Shown piece by piece: positions 35,179-49,263 of a stretch of DNA of 64,000 bases (position 1 is its first letter; each line of letters starts with the position of its first letter). The stretch is from Suillus spraguei (lineage: Eukaryota; Basidiomycota; Agaricomycetes; Boletales; Suillaceae). The stretch covers positions 62,001-126,000 of the forward strand of contig JABCPU010000094.1 of NCBI GenBank assembly GCA_016800925.1, given 5' to 3'. Made by a program: the position numbers and the translations under genes. Below the pieces are notes generated by a model, which did not search any database, had not been told where the DNA came from, and saw only the letters and a list, made by a program, of their open reading frames with translations.

Positions 35179-36713
35179 TTGAACGTTTGAATCTCGAGAC
35201 GGCCTCGTCGTGTCAAGCTCGTTTGATGGGGGTTGGCAAGTCTATTGTATGAATTATCATCGAGTGGCGCGTTAATATGAACGCTTATTGAATTACTGTG
35301 GTGCGAAGATCAGATTCAGTTGTGAGGAGCTTGACACTGGAAAGTTGACTGAGTTTGAATGTGGTTCTCAAATTTCGAAATTGTTAAACACCATCAGCAT
35401 ACGATCAGTGACTAACGTCACTCAGCCAACTCATTATCTACCAACATCACCCTTTGGTTGGTAGCTGGGTATCAATCCATAACGCATAGTAAGTAGTAAG
35501 CTACTTGTAAGGTGTGGGTCAATGGAGAGCAGTCGGATGTTAAACCTATGTATGTAGTGGCATCGGTTGGCTCATCGAAAACACATTCATCATGATGTCG
35601 ACATAATCTTCCCTTATTGGATAACCTCGGAGGTCCCGTTGCACTCGAGACTGCTGATGCTCATCGAGAATCATTGGGACAGCAAGCTTTTCGAAGGGTC
35701 ACATCACGCCTAGGCCTTTGTTTTGCATCCGGTTTCTGAATAAGCATCGAAGAGTGTGCATCAGCACTGGGCAGCCGCTGTATGGCACGGCCGGGGTGAG
35801 CTACTCTCATTTTTTTTCTAATCGGATGCCAATAGAACGTTCTTATATGATTAAGAGTCTTAGGATATGGATGCTGCTTGGGCTTGATAATCAGGTTCTA
35901 CGAAATCAGCCTATATAGTTTGAAGAACAAGAAGCTAGGCTTCGTGCAGTCATAGTAACAATGCGCCCTTCTTTTCTCCATGTCCTTACTTGGATATCAA
36001 GATGACGCTGCATCTACCATATACCAAACACGGATGGGTTCTCTTGCTGTAAAACTGATGCTTTATCAGCACCGCACCAACTGCATGGTGCAAATCAAAG
36101 ATTATGCACTAATGTAACCTTGTGATACGAAGGCTCTGTAGCCGAGTCAGAGAGCTAAAAGGTACTCATGAAGATGGCGAGCAGCATGGATAAAAGCGAC
36201 AATTAGGGGTGTAAGACTATTATGGGAATGTTTTGCTAATATATCAGCCCTATGGACCATCAATTATGCACCACAGTAATCCATGTATCACACTTTGATT
36301 ATAACTATAGTCAATGATACATCAAGGCTACAGGGACAGCTGCACCGCACCGCGCCCCATTGGCCTTTTATGGCTTGCGCTCAAACCACGTTTCTCAGCT
36401 TCTCTGCCTCGTGCCTTGCTTCTCGGATTCTTCGGCCATCCTCTTCTCTTCTCTCTCTGGTGCGTCGGACTTCAACACTACATTCATGGTTTATCAGATA
36501 GTTGTTAGTTCAACATCGAATGTTCATCTTTGAAGGTATGAGTCGCACAACAAACAGGAATGGGTCGGGTTTACGACGTGATAACGACGCATTGAAAGAG
36601 TGTAAACGTATTCAAGTACATAATAGCGGCCAACATTTGAAAACATATTCCAGTTACAGGTACACAATTTGAACACAGAAAAATATCCAAATGATCATCA
36701 TAGAACTTGGATC
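35179..36713. other. No recognisable gene
   Basis: About 1.5 kb of AT-leaning DNA after the metallothionein, with no supported ORF on either strand. Confidence 0.45.
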
Positions 36714-37691
36714 TCACTTCTTATCGATGCTGGTGGCTCCAGTGGAGTGATCATATGTGATCTCCCACGTAGTTTCGTCTTCGAGATCAGCGAGATTCTG
36801 TTCAAAGCTCCGGTCGAACTCGACTTGGCCCTTGATCAAGCTATTCTCCTCGTAGTCCGCGACGATATACCCGCGTAGAATCGGAGTAAACTGTGTGTCC
36901 ACCTTGTGCCCGTGCCCTATGCCGGACCAAACTAGAGTTGTCTTAGGTACACCCCCTTCTTTCTCAATGAAACCTGAACAACATGTAGCGTGAGAAATTT
37001 AAAGACAGTAATTATACATACCAACACCTATATCCTCCTTGAATGGTGCGTTGTTTGTGCATTGAATATTGCCCTTCGGCACAGAGGGGTCGGTTTTTGG
37101 ATGCTAGGTTTGTCTCGCAAACCGATATCGAGAAAGGTAAGTTGGGCGTACTTACAGAAAAATGGAATGTGCCACCTTCCTTGGTCAAAATGGTAGATTG
37201 CCCAACCTAAGTAGCAGTCTATGAAACCAACCACAAATCCATAATTCCCTCAGACTCACATCAACAGGAACCGCGGGCGAGGCACTTTGGATGACGTCAC
37301 GGGAAACAACGACCTTGGTGAACGCAAGTCTGAGGGGTGCATTGTAAATTAGCTCTTCAAACAAGTTTCAAATGCCCCTTACTGTGATCGATATACAATA
37401 CTGGAGCGGTACTGGCCTGCCGGTGATACTGCTTATTTAGGGAGTCCAAAGCACTGATAGTATTCACCCACCGTCCGACCCAAATTTCCTGACCCTATTC
37501 GAAAAGTTACGTCAGTGAGAGCGCGCGACAACAAAGACGAAAAGATAAAGGATACAGGGATATACGTACGCAAAAGCCGATGGGTGACACGTCTTGTACA
37601 GCCCAGGGATGGACTGATCATCGAAAGTGAGAAGAAGGTTGACATCTATGCCGAGATCCTTGGACTCGAAGTTGAGCGTTTTGACGATCAT
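36714..37691 (-). CDS. Hypothetical protein, six exons
   Basis: ATG at 37691 (MIVKTLNFESKDLGIDVNLL). Exons then give GQEIWVGRWVNTISALDSLN ... STAPVLYIDH; LAFTKVVVSRDVIQSASPAV; VGQSTILTKEGGTFHFS; HPKTDPSVPKGNIQCTNNAP; and GFIEKEGGVPKTTLVWSGIG ... LRGYIVADYEENSLIKGQVE, ending SIDKK at 36714. Introns are 50-75 bp with GT-AG ends. The joint after LYIDH does not keep frame with the obvious GTAAGG...CAG pair, so there is an unusual site or a one-base change there. The sequence appears as a beta-rich soluble domain of about 235 residues; I do not know its family or function. Confidence 0.55.
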
Positions 37692-37973
37692 GATGGCGTA
37701 AAGTCAAATTCGAGATTGAAAGTATGAGGAAGTTGGCGTTCAACGTTCAGTTGTGGCCTATGGCTAAGTTGACACGACTTATATACCACCCTCCGGAAGA
37801 ACAGCGGTTCTGTATCCGTAGAGATTGAATCTGGAGACAAGAAAGCAGAGGGCCTTCATCGGTTCACTGATGTTTTTCGGGTCGAACTCAGCTGCTCACC
37901 ATTTGTACAATCCCCGCCGGTCGATGTAGGAAATGATTCTTTCGACACGTTGTTTGTCTCTTCTGTTAAGAAG

Positions 37974-38352
37974 AAAGCATGTTATCATTCGACTGACGTT
38001 ATTTAGTAAAGGTTGGACCCCACAAATTGTGCCGGAGAAAGGTACGAGCCAAGAAATGCTGTCCTAAGGAATATGTACTTCGGTGTTTACGAGCACTTCG
38101 AACGTCAAAATGGGGTAATCGGTAGCATTGTACGAAACTTTGGACTATTATGCCCATTTAGAGGGATTTAGTTATTGTTCGGAATAAAAGTTATGAAGTA
38201 TGGAAGGGCCATATTGCAGGATTGGTAGTACCCGAGTGATGTGTTACTTGTTACCATTCCGAAATAGATCGGCTCCCAATCTTTCAAAAAGCATGTTACA
38301 ATTCAACGTTATTTAGTAAAGGTTAGACCCTGCAAACTGTGCCGGAGAAAGG
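37974..38352. repeat. Two dispersed copies of a 65-bp sequence
   Basis: 37974-38041 and 38290-38352 share AGCATGTTA, then CGTTATTTAGTAAAGGTT and TGTGCCGGAGAAAGGT with few differences. They are about 310 bp apart in an otherwise empty region (37692-38726). Confidence 0.8.
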
Positions 38353-38726
38353 TGGTGAATATTTTTCATGATACTCTCTGTCAGAACTTTTTTTGAGGGT
38401 TTTGTACCCCTCTCAGCGGCGAGATACGCTATTGCAAAACTTGGATGTAGAATCAGCTGGCATTGGCATACTCATACTAGGAACAACGTTAACTTCTAAC
38501 CGAATACTATACAAAATCTGAATGAATTATGACATGGTATGTTGATTGAGCGACTAGCAAATTCAAGTTCATGCCCGTCGACGATGCAATAATGAATAAA
38601 GGGTTGTGATACATGCAAGAATATGGTGAATGTGACAAACGACAGCCTCAAATATCTTCAATCACTGAATATTGATATGAGATCACTGCGTTGACTGTTT
38701 GCAATAGAAGAACTCTAACTTAACGA

Positions 38727-40990
38727 TTAAGCTGTGTCTTCGAAGTCCTCGACTGTCAACCGTCGAGCAACCAATAACTTCCCAATGTGCGTAGATGAGT
38801 ACCCCATTCCCTTGCGGCGAATACTGAAAAGAGCTTTCAACATGGGGATAGGCGATTGTTGGAAGTTGTTGGGGACGTTCGCGGCAGGAGGCCGATGTTC
38901 TGGTCTGATGAATCCATCACTTTGAATCTCAAAGGTACCCTGGTCCTTGAGATCTGCAGTATAAATCCCCAAGAAACGACACAGCTTCACATATGCGCTC
39001 TGATGAGGAAAGTATAATTGTCCAGCAAAGACGTTGAGCTGGGAGATGAGGGTGTCATGTGGCTTCCATCACGCAGGGAGTGATGGTGTGATATAGAGGC
39101 GCAGGTCATCGCATGACTTCATCATCTTGATGACGCGAGGTGTATAAGCATGCAAGTGAACTTGCTTACTTGCCCTAATTTCAGATAATAAGGCGGTTAA
39201 CCTCGAAGGGGCTGACGATGACTAACACTGGCGTGTCGGATATTGCATTACTCGAAAGAATCCAGTTGACTGGGCGAATGTAGCTGTCCGTTTGGTCTCT
39301 GGCTGAAACTGTTGTGGCGAAATCCCTCGAGGCAAACACGTCCTGCGACCATGGCTGACACTCCGAGAAAGCAGCTGAAGTTTTGGTGAGTGTGTCGAAA
39401 GCAGCAGTGAACGCACAAGATCCATCCGGAATGTGGCCTGTACGGATAAAGTACCGAATGTCCTCGTCGATGCGATGGGTAGCAGCTGGCACTCGTGGTG
39501 GTCTCTGCACCTCGCGCTCGCGCTCAATCTCATGTACCACTTCTCTCTCTTGCTCTTCGTCCAGGCGGTTGTCAGGCGAAATGCCCAACCCCAGGCTGCT
39601 GCATCTTTCTAGAAGTTCTTTGTCTAGCAATGTCTGCGAAGCAATGTTGTCCATCGGAGCTGGGGCGTATAGCTTTTCCAAGTGCTTGGCCTCCGGCTGA
39701 AGCCACGAACGAGCGAGTTCGGTAGGTGTAATATCGTCAGATAGGAACGACAACAATGGACCGTGGCGAGACTTATAGTCCATCCCATACTGGAGCCATT
39801 GTGGAGCACGACGTTGAATATCCGAGCACGTTTCAGTCATTGCCCATACGAGGATATCTGACACATTGATATTCTGACTCCCCCTCTTGTTCACCTCTCG
39901 GATGCTGCGATCTACTTCTGGAGGTGCAAAAAACATGACTGTGTGACCGTGGCCGAGCTTCCTCATACGCATGCAACCTGGTAATATCATGTTGTTACTA
40001 AATGCCATCAATGAAGATATACATTGGATCCTCACCTTGGACAAGGCGATCCTTAGTGACCTTTGGGCCTAACGTGACAGCAGCGCGGAATCCATGAGGC
40101 AACTTTAAGTCCGTTCCTCGGGTGTGTTCATCGTCCAAATAGAATACACACTGGTCCAGTTGCTGAGCAAAGGAAGATGTAGAGAATGGTTCTATAACGT
40201 GATCCCTAGTGCACACCACGAGTTCATCGTGTTTGTTGAAATAAACCGCCGCTTGAGCATTTTTATTGATCTTCAGCCATTCCTTCGCCACCTCGTCATT
40301 CTCCAAATCAAGCACTTGCGCACCCACGTCGAGCAAGACGCGGATTTCCGGCAACTGCTCTGCGATGACATTAAGAAGTTCTTCAACACCTCTGCCGGCT
40401 GCATCCGAGTTATATCGATCGTTCTCTTCCTGCAAAAGGTAACTGAGAACTCTAGCGTTTGTACTGCGCTGGTGGGCTAGTTCATGTTGCGCTATGTTGG
40501 TGGGTAGCAAGTAGCGAAAGTCGTTTGTTCCACTAAATCCAGTGGTAGGCAACCCGGAAGACTTTTGTTCTGCGAGATCCCAGGCAGAACAAGATAACTT
40601 GCTGGGAAACTCTTTTGCTTCTTGTGGAAAGGCGATCTGAGACAAGAAGAAGTCTATGACAGCCTTGTTGTGTCCGAAGAGAGGTACCAAACAGGTGGTG
40701 AACTGTTCAGTAGACTCCATGTTGATCCCACGGAGGTGTCGTAGATTTTCTGGAAGCGAGTCTAAAGATAACCCCTTGATCCATGTCTCATATTCCAATG
40801 TGGGATTGTCTTGCTTGAGTAGCTGCTGGAAGCACAGGGCCACCTGTTTCTCAGTGAGGCCTTCGTAGTAGTACGAAAGACATGTGAGTTCGACTGCAAT
40901 GTCTGGATGTCCAAATTCTGTGGGAGAGAAAGTTCGCCAACTCGGGAGGAAAGGTAGGATCTTCCATGACTTTTAATAAGTCAGTTTTGC
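38727..40990 (-). pseudogene. C-terminal fragment of a DUF3638/DUF3645 giant protein
   Basis: Members of this family are fungal proteins of about 3,000 residues with ubiquitin-pathway and helicase-like regions. Only the last part is here. Reading down from about 40990: SWRTFSPTEFGHPDIAVELT, CLSYYYEGLTEKQVALCF, VLLDVGAQVLDLENDEVA, VFYLDDEHTRGTDLKLPHGF, AAVTLGPKVTKDRLVQ, a clean intron (40035 to about 39976), then GCMRMRKLGHGHTVMFFAPP and MTETCSDIQRRAPQWLQYG. Near 39190 an extra base (GTTAACC-GCC) breaks the frame; the next frame continues LLSEIRASKQVHLHAYTPR. After SLPA an in-frame TGA (about 39079) occurs, followed by ISQLNVFAGQLYFPHQSAY and KLCRFLGIYTADLKDQGTF. The 5' two thirds of the gene are absent. 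A truncated pseudogene. Confidence 0.85.
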
Positions 40991-41189
40991 ACATCTGGAT
41001 TGTACCGGAGTAGATCAATTCGACTCCTTTGAGATTAGGACGTTGTCACTCGGTAAGTACTGACGCCTCGTTCTGTCACTTCCGTTCAAATGTTCAAAAT
41101 ATTTCTGCCCCTACACAGCTGGATCCACGTCAGAGCCAAATCACAAGCCTTGGAAAATACTGAGGAAAATGACATCGAGTGCCGGCTGA

Positions 41190-41381
41190 CTAATTATTAA
41201 TCGGGGTGACTTCAAAAAGCAGCAGAATGGGAATTGCCAGCAGCGTGATGAGAGTCATGAGACCAGGAAATGGACCTTCTGCCCAGCGCAAGTCTGGTTT
41301 TTTTTTCAATCGGAGTTTCGACATAATAATAATAATATTCGGCATAAAGTACTTAGCAGTAGCCACCGCTGTCAAGCACAC
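41190..41381 (-). CDS. Possible small membrane-protein exon
   Basis: Frame with KLRLKKKPDLRWAEGPFPG followed by a hydrophobic helix LMTLITLLAIPILLLFEV, then a short tail. Basic residues precede the helix, as in a tail-anchored or single-pass protein. No neighbouring exons were recognised. Confidence 0.25.
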   Translation of the reverse strand: MCLTAVATAKYFMPNIIIIMSKLRLKKKPDLRWAEGPFPGLMTLITLLAIPILLLFEVTPINN

Positions 41382-41727
41382 TAAGTGGCTGACGCGTATT
41401 AGAATTCGGAATACAGGATTACGCAGAAGAAGAATAACGAAAGGAGTTTGTCTGAGCTCTGTCCAACAAGGAGGATAAATACAGTACTTACTTGCGTAAT
41501 TACGTAAGTGTGAATTGAGCGGAACTAATTTCCAACAACGCGATCTCTACTTATCAGCCATGCTACCACCTGACCTGGATATATCAGCAACCTGTTGACC
41601 TCAGGACAATTATAAGCAAAGCTTGTCTAAGTAGCCCCTGACTTGAACGGCGAATCACATAGCCAGCCCAACCAGTGAGACAGCGCTACGATGAAAAGAT
41701 GCTAAGGTAAAGTTGTGAAACAATTTA

Positions 41728-41887
41728 CTAGATGTATGTTTCGTAGGCAAGGGAACCCCAGCGCCCGGCTGAGTCCACAATCTCAGGATCAACTTTCTGC
41801 ACGAGGCAGAAGAACGGCCCTCCTATGCGGAACGAGTATCCAAATACGGTGCCCCAACCCCAGGCTGGAATTATGCGCTTTACCATG
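41728..41887 (-). CDS. Short hypothetical ORF
   Basis: ATG at 41887 giving about 52 residues (MVKRIIPAWGWGTVFGYSF ... VDSAGRWGSLAYETYI). Composition is protein-like (Gly/Trp/Tyr) and the codons are balanced, but no domain is recognised. It could be the last exon of a decayed gene. Confidence 0.2.
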
Positions 41888-42054
41888 AGGCAGATGTTAC
41901 TTCTTTTGTCTCACAACGAAAACAGAGGGTCCCCTTGTAAGGCCGGAACCACGGATGACTGCGATGGGACAAAGTGTGCCTTGAGATACGAGGAAGATGC
42001 ACTGGATTTCTCCACTACAATGATATTAGTTTGCATTTAAGATGCTCCAGTAGT

Positions 42055-42215
42055 GCGAAAGAAACCTCCTGAGCTGGCATAGGAAAATCAGTTAGGACAG
42101 CTGCGACATCGCCATCCAGCTACAAGGCCAGGTGTACTCATGCGGCCGCGTCGTAACCATCAAAATATATTCAGTATATTTAAAAATCAAACTATTCCAA
42201 AAACGAACTGTATAC
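42055..42215. repeat. Dispersed repeat, related to 46079-46131/46741-46765 and 63928-64000
   Basis: GAAACCTCCTGAGCTGGCAT and the following 60 bp recur at 46081-46130, where the LTR now splits the copy just before CCAGCTACAA. The part from CTACAAGGCCAGG through the ATATTCAGTATATTT stretch recurs at the right end of the window. Lies just downstream of the DUF6533 gene. Confidence 0.8.
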
Positions 42216-42283
42216 CACATCATGCTAAAGGATACTGTAATCATATCATCACACGAGGAAAATCTGCAGCCAATACTACCAGT

Positions 42284-43914
42284 CTACCAATGGTGAGAAG
42301 AAATAACGGACTGTACATTGACCCGGGTGGTAAGGAGAGCGAAGGTGGTGTTGTCCTCTACGACAGTGGTGGATAAAATACCATTGTCCGTGGATTCGTG
42401 CAGGTTAAGCACCATTCGAGAGATGAGAGTAGCGGAAATGCTGAATGTAATATATAAGATCGGTCCGTTTAAGCGCACCAATCACTCACATGCCGGTAAA
42501 TGTGGCGAGACTGCCTCTAATGACAACCTCGGTAATGGTCAGGAAATAGCCAACCAAATATTGCGGGTTTGTATGCTCACTGAACTAGACTGATTCCAAC
42601 TGTCAGCGCTTTGACTCCATTAATATCCATTCGTTAACTCACGAAGTACGTCAGGATGTTCGGTATACCGATCAGCGTCATCGCTCTGAAGGCATGTGGA
42701 TCAGATTCACTCGAATCATGATCTCGCTAGAGCCTCACCCGAAATACATCGCACCTGCGTTAGGTTGATTCAGCATTTACAATACAAGCACAACGAGAAA
42801 GACTTGCCATCGTGAAATATAATATCAATAATATTACTCCCAGTAAACGGAGACAACCGCAGCAAGCCTCTAGTTTTGCAAATTCTGTCAACCGTGAGAA
42901 TGAAAATGAATAACTCAAAGGTAAAGAAGGCCATCCATGCCAGCCCAATGCCTGCAATTAGAGAAGGCCATGACATCATCAAGTTACATACAATCATGAT
43001 TTGCAATTCACTGACGGGAGGCTCTGCCATGACTTTGAGCAGACACACAGAAAGGGGATGAGAACGACGTACACTGCTGCTGAATATGTTTCATAGCAGC
43101 CAACTCCTGGGAGAATGGTTGCATTGCCTGAGAAATGACCATAGGCTCCCATCTAAAAAGAATCAATTGACACCCAGAACCAAACGTCTACGTGGATACA
43201 TACACAAGATATCGCCGCAAGCATGAAGCCGATGATTATCATACAGGTAAGCACACGCTTGCTATAGTCGTAGAGAGCATAAACGCGCGTTCCTAATACG
43301 ACTCCATTGGAATATTAGTATGTGTACTTCTCACAATAAACCTGCAACTCACGGCAGATGATGGTTATTTGCAAAAGAAAGAGCAATTGTCTGTATAACA
43401 TGTATTTCACACAACTAAGTGTCTGTTGAGCAAATAAAAAATATACAAAAACCAGAAATGAGACCTCTGTTGAAATAAGTTCTGTGAGCCTGCCAATTGG
43501 GTACATGCATAATGAAATTGTCGAACCTCGTCTGATATGGGCAGGAAAGCGACACATAAAGCAATTACATTGCCGAGCAGAGCGATATAGCGATTGAGGA
43601 AAAATAATATCGCAGACAGTGCCTTCGGGCGGCGCCAAATAAAAGTGATTTCTTTTTGGAGGGTCACTATATGGTCGTATACCAGGATACCTAGAACATT
43701 TTGTCATCGCTCGATGCTCGGAGATCAAAGATAAAATATTGTAATACTGTTTGCCGCGACAACAGCACACAAGTGCATCCGACTGGTAAATCGTGAGGAT
43801 CAGGACTCATAGTACATCTGTGCAAGCGTCACTCACAACTGCTGTGATCCAGTAATATGTGACATCGACGAGGTGAATACAATAAGGAAAGGGAAAGGGT
43901 GTCAAAACACTCAT
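42284..43914 (-). CDS. DUF6533-type multi-pass membrane protein
   Basis: Seven-helix proteins of unknown function that are expanded in Agaricomycetes. From the ATG at 43914 the order of segments is: VDVTYYWITA; ILVYDHIVTLQKEITFIWRR then PKALSAILFFLNRYIAL (the DUF6533 signature helix pair); VFVYFLFAQQTLSCVKYMLY; RVYALYDYSKRVLTCMIIIG then FMLAAISC; MGAYGHFSGNATILPGVGCY; SWPSLIAGIGLAWMAFFTFE then LFIFILTVDRICKTRGLL; MTLIGIPNILTYF; VGYFLTITEVVIRGSLATF; and a C-terminal LNGPILYITFSISATLISRM. Introns are about 50-60 bp. The first join (WITAV to ILVYDH) is not in frame with the obvious sites; otherwise the gene looks complete. Confidence 0.7.
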
Positions 43915-44089
43915 CCTGCACAATCTTATAGGTAACATTACATAGCGACGTGACGTAGCAATGTTACCTGCACTTGGTATAGGCATAAATCAGATGCTAT
44001 GATGTTTGCAAGTTGAATTTGTCGCTGCTGTGCGAGCAGCCTCACTCCGACACATCACGTGACTTGCTGCCGGCATCTAAAAAAGGAAA

Positions 44090-44260
44090 ATCACGGGGCA
44101 CAGGAAGCAAAAGGAGTGCGAAGCACTCCTTTTGCTCCCTGGCTAAGGCTTCATCCTAATAATTCTGTTTGTCCAAGGCACAGGAAGGCAAAAAGAGTGC
44201 TTCACACTCTTTTTGCCTTCCTGGCCTTGGCTTCATCCTAATAATTATCTTTAATAATGA
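44090..44260. repeat. Two hairpins, each followed by the same CTAA terminal motif
   Basis: Hairpin 1 (44102-44140) pairs AGGAAGCAAAAGGAGTGC with GCACTCCTTTTGCTCCCT, loop GAA. Hairpin 2 (about 44173-44229) pairs CCAAGGCACAGGAAGGCA... with ...TGCCTTCCTGGCCTTGG, loop CTTCA. Each is followed within about 20 bp by GGCTTCATCCTAATAATT. A related end, GGCTCCATCCTAATAATT, occurs at about 45624, and CCATCCTAATGAT closes the minisatellite at 45249. The hairpin plus CTAA followed by T resembles Helitron 3' ends; that is inference. Confidence 0.7.
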
Positions 44261-44461
44261 TAATAGGTCTTGAAATAAATTATAACTTTAACCAATATTT
44301 TGAGAGAAGTAAAAGTACCACATCACCATCTTTGTGAGTTTATTGCCCATCTCATCCTCATGTCATTGCATTTGATTTTGATTTTTTTAAATTATTTACC
44401 GCAAACTATTAACTTGAATAAATATTTTGTGTCAAATTTTAATAGGGGGCAACAGTATTAA

Positions 44462-46133
<1,672 letters not shown>

Positions 46134-46740
46134 TGTTGCGAACTGGGATGGCGTTGCCAGCGACAGTGAAAAGACACAGACGGTCTACTGGGAAGTTCTA
46201 CAATGTCCAGAAGAGGACAAGGTGAAAGTACAAGGAACACATTCCGAGTACTATCAAGGGTTCAGCCTCAAAGACGAGTCTAAGAGGTTCTATGAGAATA
46301 GAGACTAAGGCTAAGGAGTGCTTAGACTTAGAGACGACTAAAGATTGGAGATCTTTAGCAAAGAGGAATCCAGGTAAAACCCAGTAAGATTAAAGTAAAG
46401 AATCTACTACAAGTACACTGTGCTTATATAGGTATATATGTGCGCACAGACCAGGTAACCGTGAGAATGTAACTGCGTATCCTAATAAGGAAGGCATGTA
46501 TCATACAAGCATGTTGAGACGCATGAGTCAGAGATAAAGACATGGGTTTAGCATACACGTATGCTAAACTGGTTGAGTCCGAGGACAGAGTCATGGGGAG
46601 TCATGACATCACATGATATGACGTACTAGTTGAGTCGTGTGATGTCTAACGGAAGTGGAAGTGTCCGAGCGATAAGCTCCATATCACGTGATATACGAGA
46701 GTGGAAAAGAAAATGAATAGAGGCATGTATGACTGTAACA
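46134..46740 (-). mobile_element. Solo LTR of the Ty3 family, with 5-bp target duplication
   Basis: Plus-strand text runs from TGTTGCGAACTGGG to GACTGTAACA, the reverse of the LTR sense (TGTTAC...TAACA) found at 48776 onward. It is flanked by ATTGA on both sides (46129-46133 and 46741-46745). At 607 bp it is longer than the 457-488 bp copies to the right. No internal sequence remains, so it formed by LTR-LTR recombination. Confidence 0.9.
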
Positions 46741-46745
46741 ATTGA

Positions 46746-47605
46746 TGCCAGCTACAAAGCTGCTCCTTGAACCCATACCAAGTGGCACCCTGGCTAGGAC
46801 CCTAAAGCAACCTTGCCAACACCACACTCAACAGCACTCTCAACGCCAATAGGTGCCACCCTGACCCAAGTAAATCACATCCTGACACCCAACCCAAAAC
46901 AAAACACCCAGCACCAAGTAAAACAACCCACCCCATCATATGGCTCCCAGCGAGGCCATAAATCAATCACCCCTGGCCACATCAGGTAACTGATGCAAAA
47001 ATGATAAACTTATAGAATGCTTTATCTGATCTGCAATATGTACAATATGTATCATAATTGTACTTCACATTACAAAGCTTTGAATACCTGGACTACATGG
47101 GATGGAAATGGCCAAATGTACAATCTTGATAGTCTCATTGCAAGTACTTGCTAGCTTGTCCTCTTAAAGTCGATGAGAGCCTCCACAGTTTCTAACTTGA
47201 GTATTATTGCCAGTATACTTGTAATCCACTACAATTTTGCCCTGTCCTGATCATGCTATCTAACCTTTGACAGGGTTTTCTTCCTTCAGAATATCTAGGG
47301 ATTAGCATGGGTACCAGTAACCCATGTGGGTCCCAGGTATGGGTCCGGGTATGACTCTGTGGTACCTGGACCCAGACATGGACCCCAAGCAGGGGTATTC
47401 ACCAAAATGTTGGGCCAATGTTCAAAACTTTAAACTTAAAAATACATTTGTTGAATTCAAATTATTGCACCATCTATCAAACATAAATTGTGATATATGA
47501 TACTAGTATACATTGCTACCCTGCATGCTGTAAACATAAATTGTGATATGTGATACTAGTATACCTTGCTACCCTGCATGCTGTTAACTTCATCCATCCC
47601 CCACC
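46746..47605. other. No gene; 52-bp tandem duplication
   Basis: Two adjacent copies of AACATAAATTGTGATAT... ending CTACCCTGCATGCTG (47480-47530 and 47533-47584). The remainder is unassigned DNA in front of the hAT-like gene. Confidence 0.5.
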
Positions 47606-48775
47606 ATGACACAACCCAACTTGTTCACTGCAACAGCCAAATGGGTAATTAAGATGACAGGCAAAGCAAAGGCTGCTTTGGAAGAGAAGACTGCACAGAT
47701 CTTGTCGAAGCGTAAACCTGAAGAAAGTGGAGAAACCATTAATCCTCTGCTGAAGAAGAAAAAAATAAACCCACCTGCTGATATGGCTCCCCCAAGTACC
47801 TCCAGAATCACAGTGTTCACGTCATCGTCCGCAAAGGACCCAGAAGAGTTGCAAAACAAGGCTATTGTGGTCAGTGAAGATGAGGATAATGCCAGCAGAT
47901 GAGCCCAGACTCGGACAACAAAGATGAAACTCCTGAGGATGAGTGCAGTAAGCATACAAGTACGAAGCCTAAATGTCCAGCTGATATCAGTGTCACAGAG
48001 CGGTTGATGAAGGAATGGACCTCACCAGTTTATGCTTTTTTTGATCCTACTCCAACAATTGAGACCAAGGGAGATCAATGTGCACATAATTTCAAGTGCA
48101 AAGCAAAGGGATGCAAAGTCAAGATTTGGTGCTTCCTCGACAAGAAAGATGCGCGCTCAACTGGCAACATGCACAAGCATGTCAAAAATTGCTGGGGAGT
48201 TGAAGTACTGCAGGCAGCAGATGAGAAGCGAGGAATGTTGAAGAAGCATGCATGAAGATAGTTGAGAACTTCCTGAAAAATGGATCAATTACAACTGCGT
48301 TGGAATGCAAAGGTCAAGGCAAAGTGACTTACTCGAATCACCAGCACACATGGACTGAAGCAAGGTAAGAGATTGCTCAATGTATACTTTGAGGCTGAGA
48401 TAGTTTTGCTCAGAGCAGAGATTGTATGTTGGGTCAGTGAAAATCTGTGGCCATTTGAGATTGTCAAGGACAGAGAATTTCAGTCCCTGATGAAAACAGG
48501 AAGACCAGAATACCACATACTGTCTCCCTCCACAGTCTTGTGCAATGTCAGACTCGTCTTCGCCAAAACAAGGCAACGAATAGCTAAAATGTCAAGGGTA
48601 TGATAATTAATAAAATGCACACTTGAAGCAAGTAACACATGTACCAGGAATATGATGGCAAACTCAACTTTTCAACTGACAGCTGGACATCTCCAAACCA
48701 CCATGCATATATTGCATTGTTGATGCATCTGGAACATAAAGGTATCCCGCTATGCATGCCATTAGACATTGTGGA
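47606..48775 (+). pseudogene. hAT-superfamily transposase, 5' part, cut by LTR element
   Basis: N-terminal frame MTQPNLFTATAKWVIKMTGK; then a BED-like zinc-finger region with SVTERLMKEWTSPVYAFFD, HNFKCKAKGCKVKIWCFLDK and NMHKHVKNCWG. The next frame reads MKIVENFLKNGSITTALECK and, after a GTAAGA...ATAG intron, AEIVCWVSENLWPFEIVKDR, MKTGRPEYHILSPSTV. A further exon contains YQEYDGKLNFSTDSWTSPNH and ALLMHLEHKGIPLCMPLDIV, typical of the start of the hAT catalytic domain. The gene stops abruptly at 48775, where an LTR begins. No continuation was found beyond the LTR element at 57757. Confidence 0.8.
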
Positions 48776-49263
48776 TGTTACAATCATATGTGCCCCTATT
48801 CATTTTCTTCCTCCTTTACGTTGTACATTACATAACATGACTCTGACTCAACATGACTCTGACTCATATGCTCAACGCATCTGTACTATAGTTGCCTTCC
48901 TTCTTTGGATACACACTTGCGTTTCCATGTCTCTCTTGGTCCGTGTGCACATATTGGCTTATTTAAGCACATTGTATTATGCTTGTACACCTCACTTTAA
49001 TCTTACTGGGTTTTACCTGGAATCTCCTTCGCTTAGGTCTCCAACCTAAGTCGTCTTGAATCATCTCTAAGTCTAAGCACTCCTTAGTCTTAGTCTCTAT
49101 TCTTGTAGAACCTCTTAGACTTGTCTTTGAGGCCGAACCCTTGATCATACTCAGAACGCGTTCCTTGTACTTTCACCTTGTCCTCTTTTGGACATTGTAG
49201 AACTTCCCAGCAGACCATCTGTGTCTTTTCACTGTCGCTGGTGACGCCATCCCAGTCGTAACA
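48776..49263 (+). mobile_element. LTR A (chimeric 5' LTR)
   Basis: Runs from TGTTACAATCATATG to CCCAGTCGTAACA, 488 bp. Contains TATTTAAG (about 48960) and, 34 nt later, the predicted transcript start ACTTTAATCTT (48994-49004). The left flank is hAT sequence ending GTGGA. The right flank is GTGAA, a target duplication matching the one at 54327-54331 rather than an internal primer site, so this LTR is a recombinant. Confidence 0.9.
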
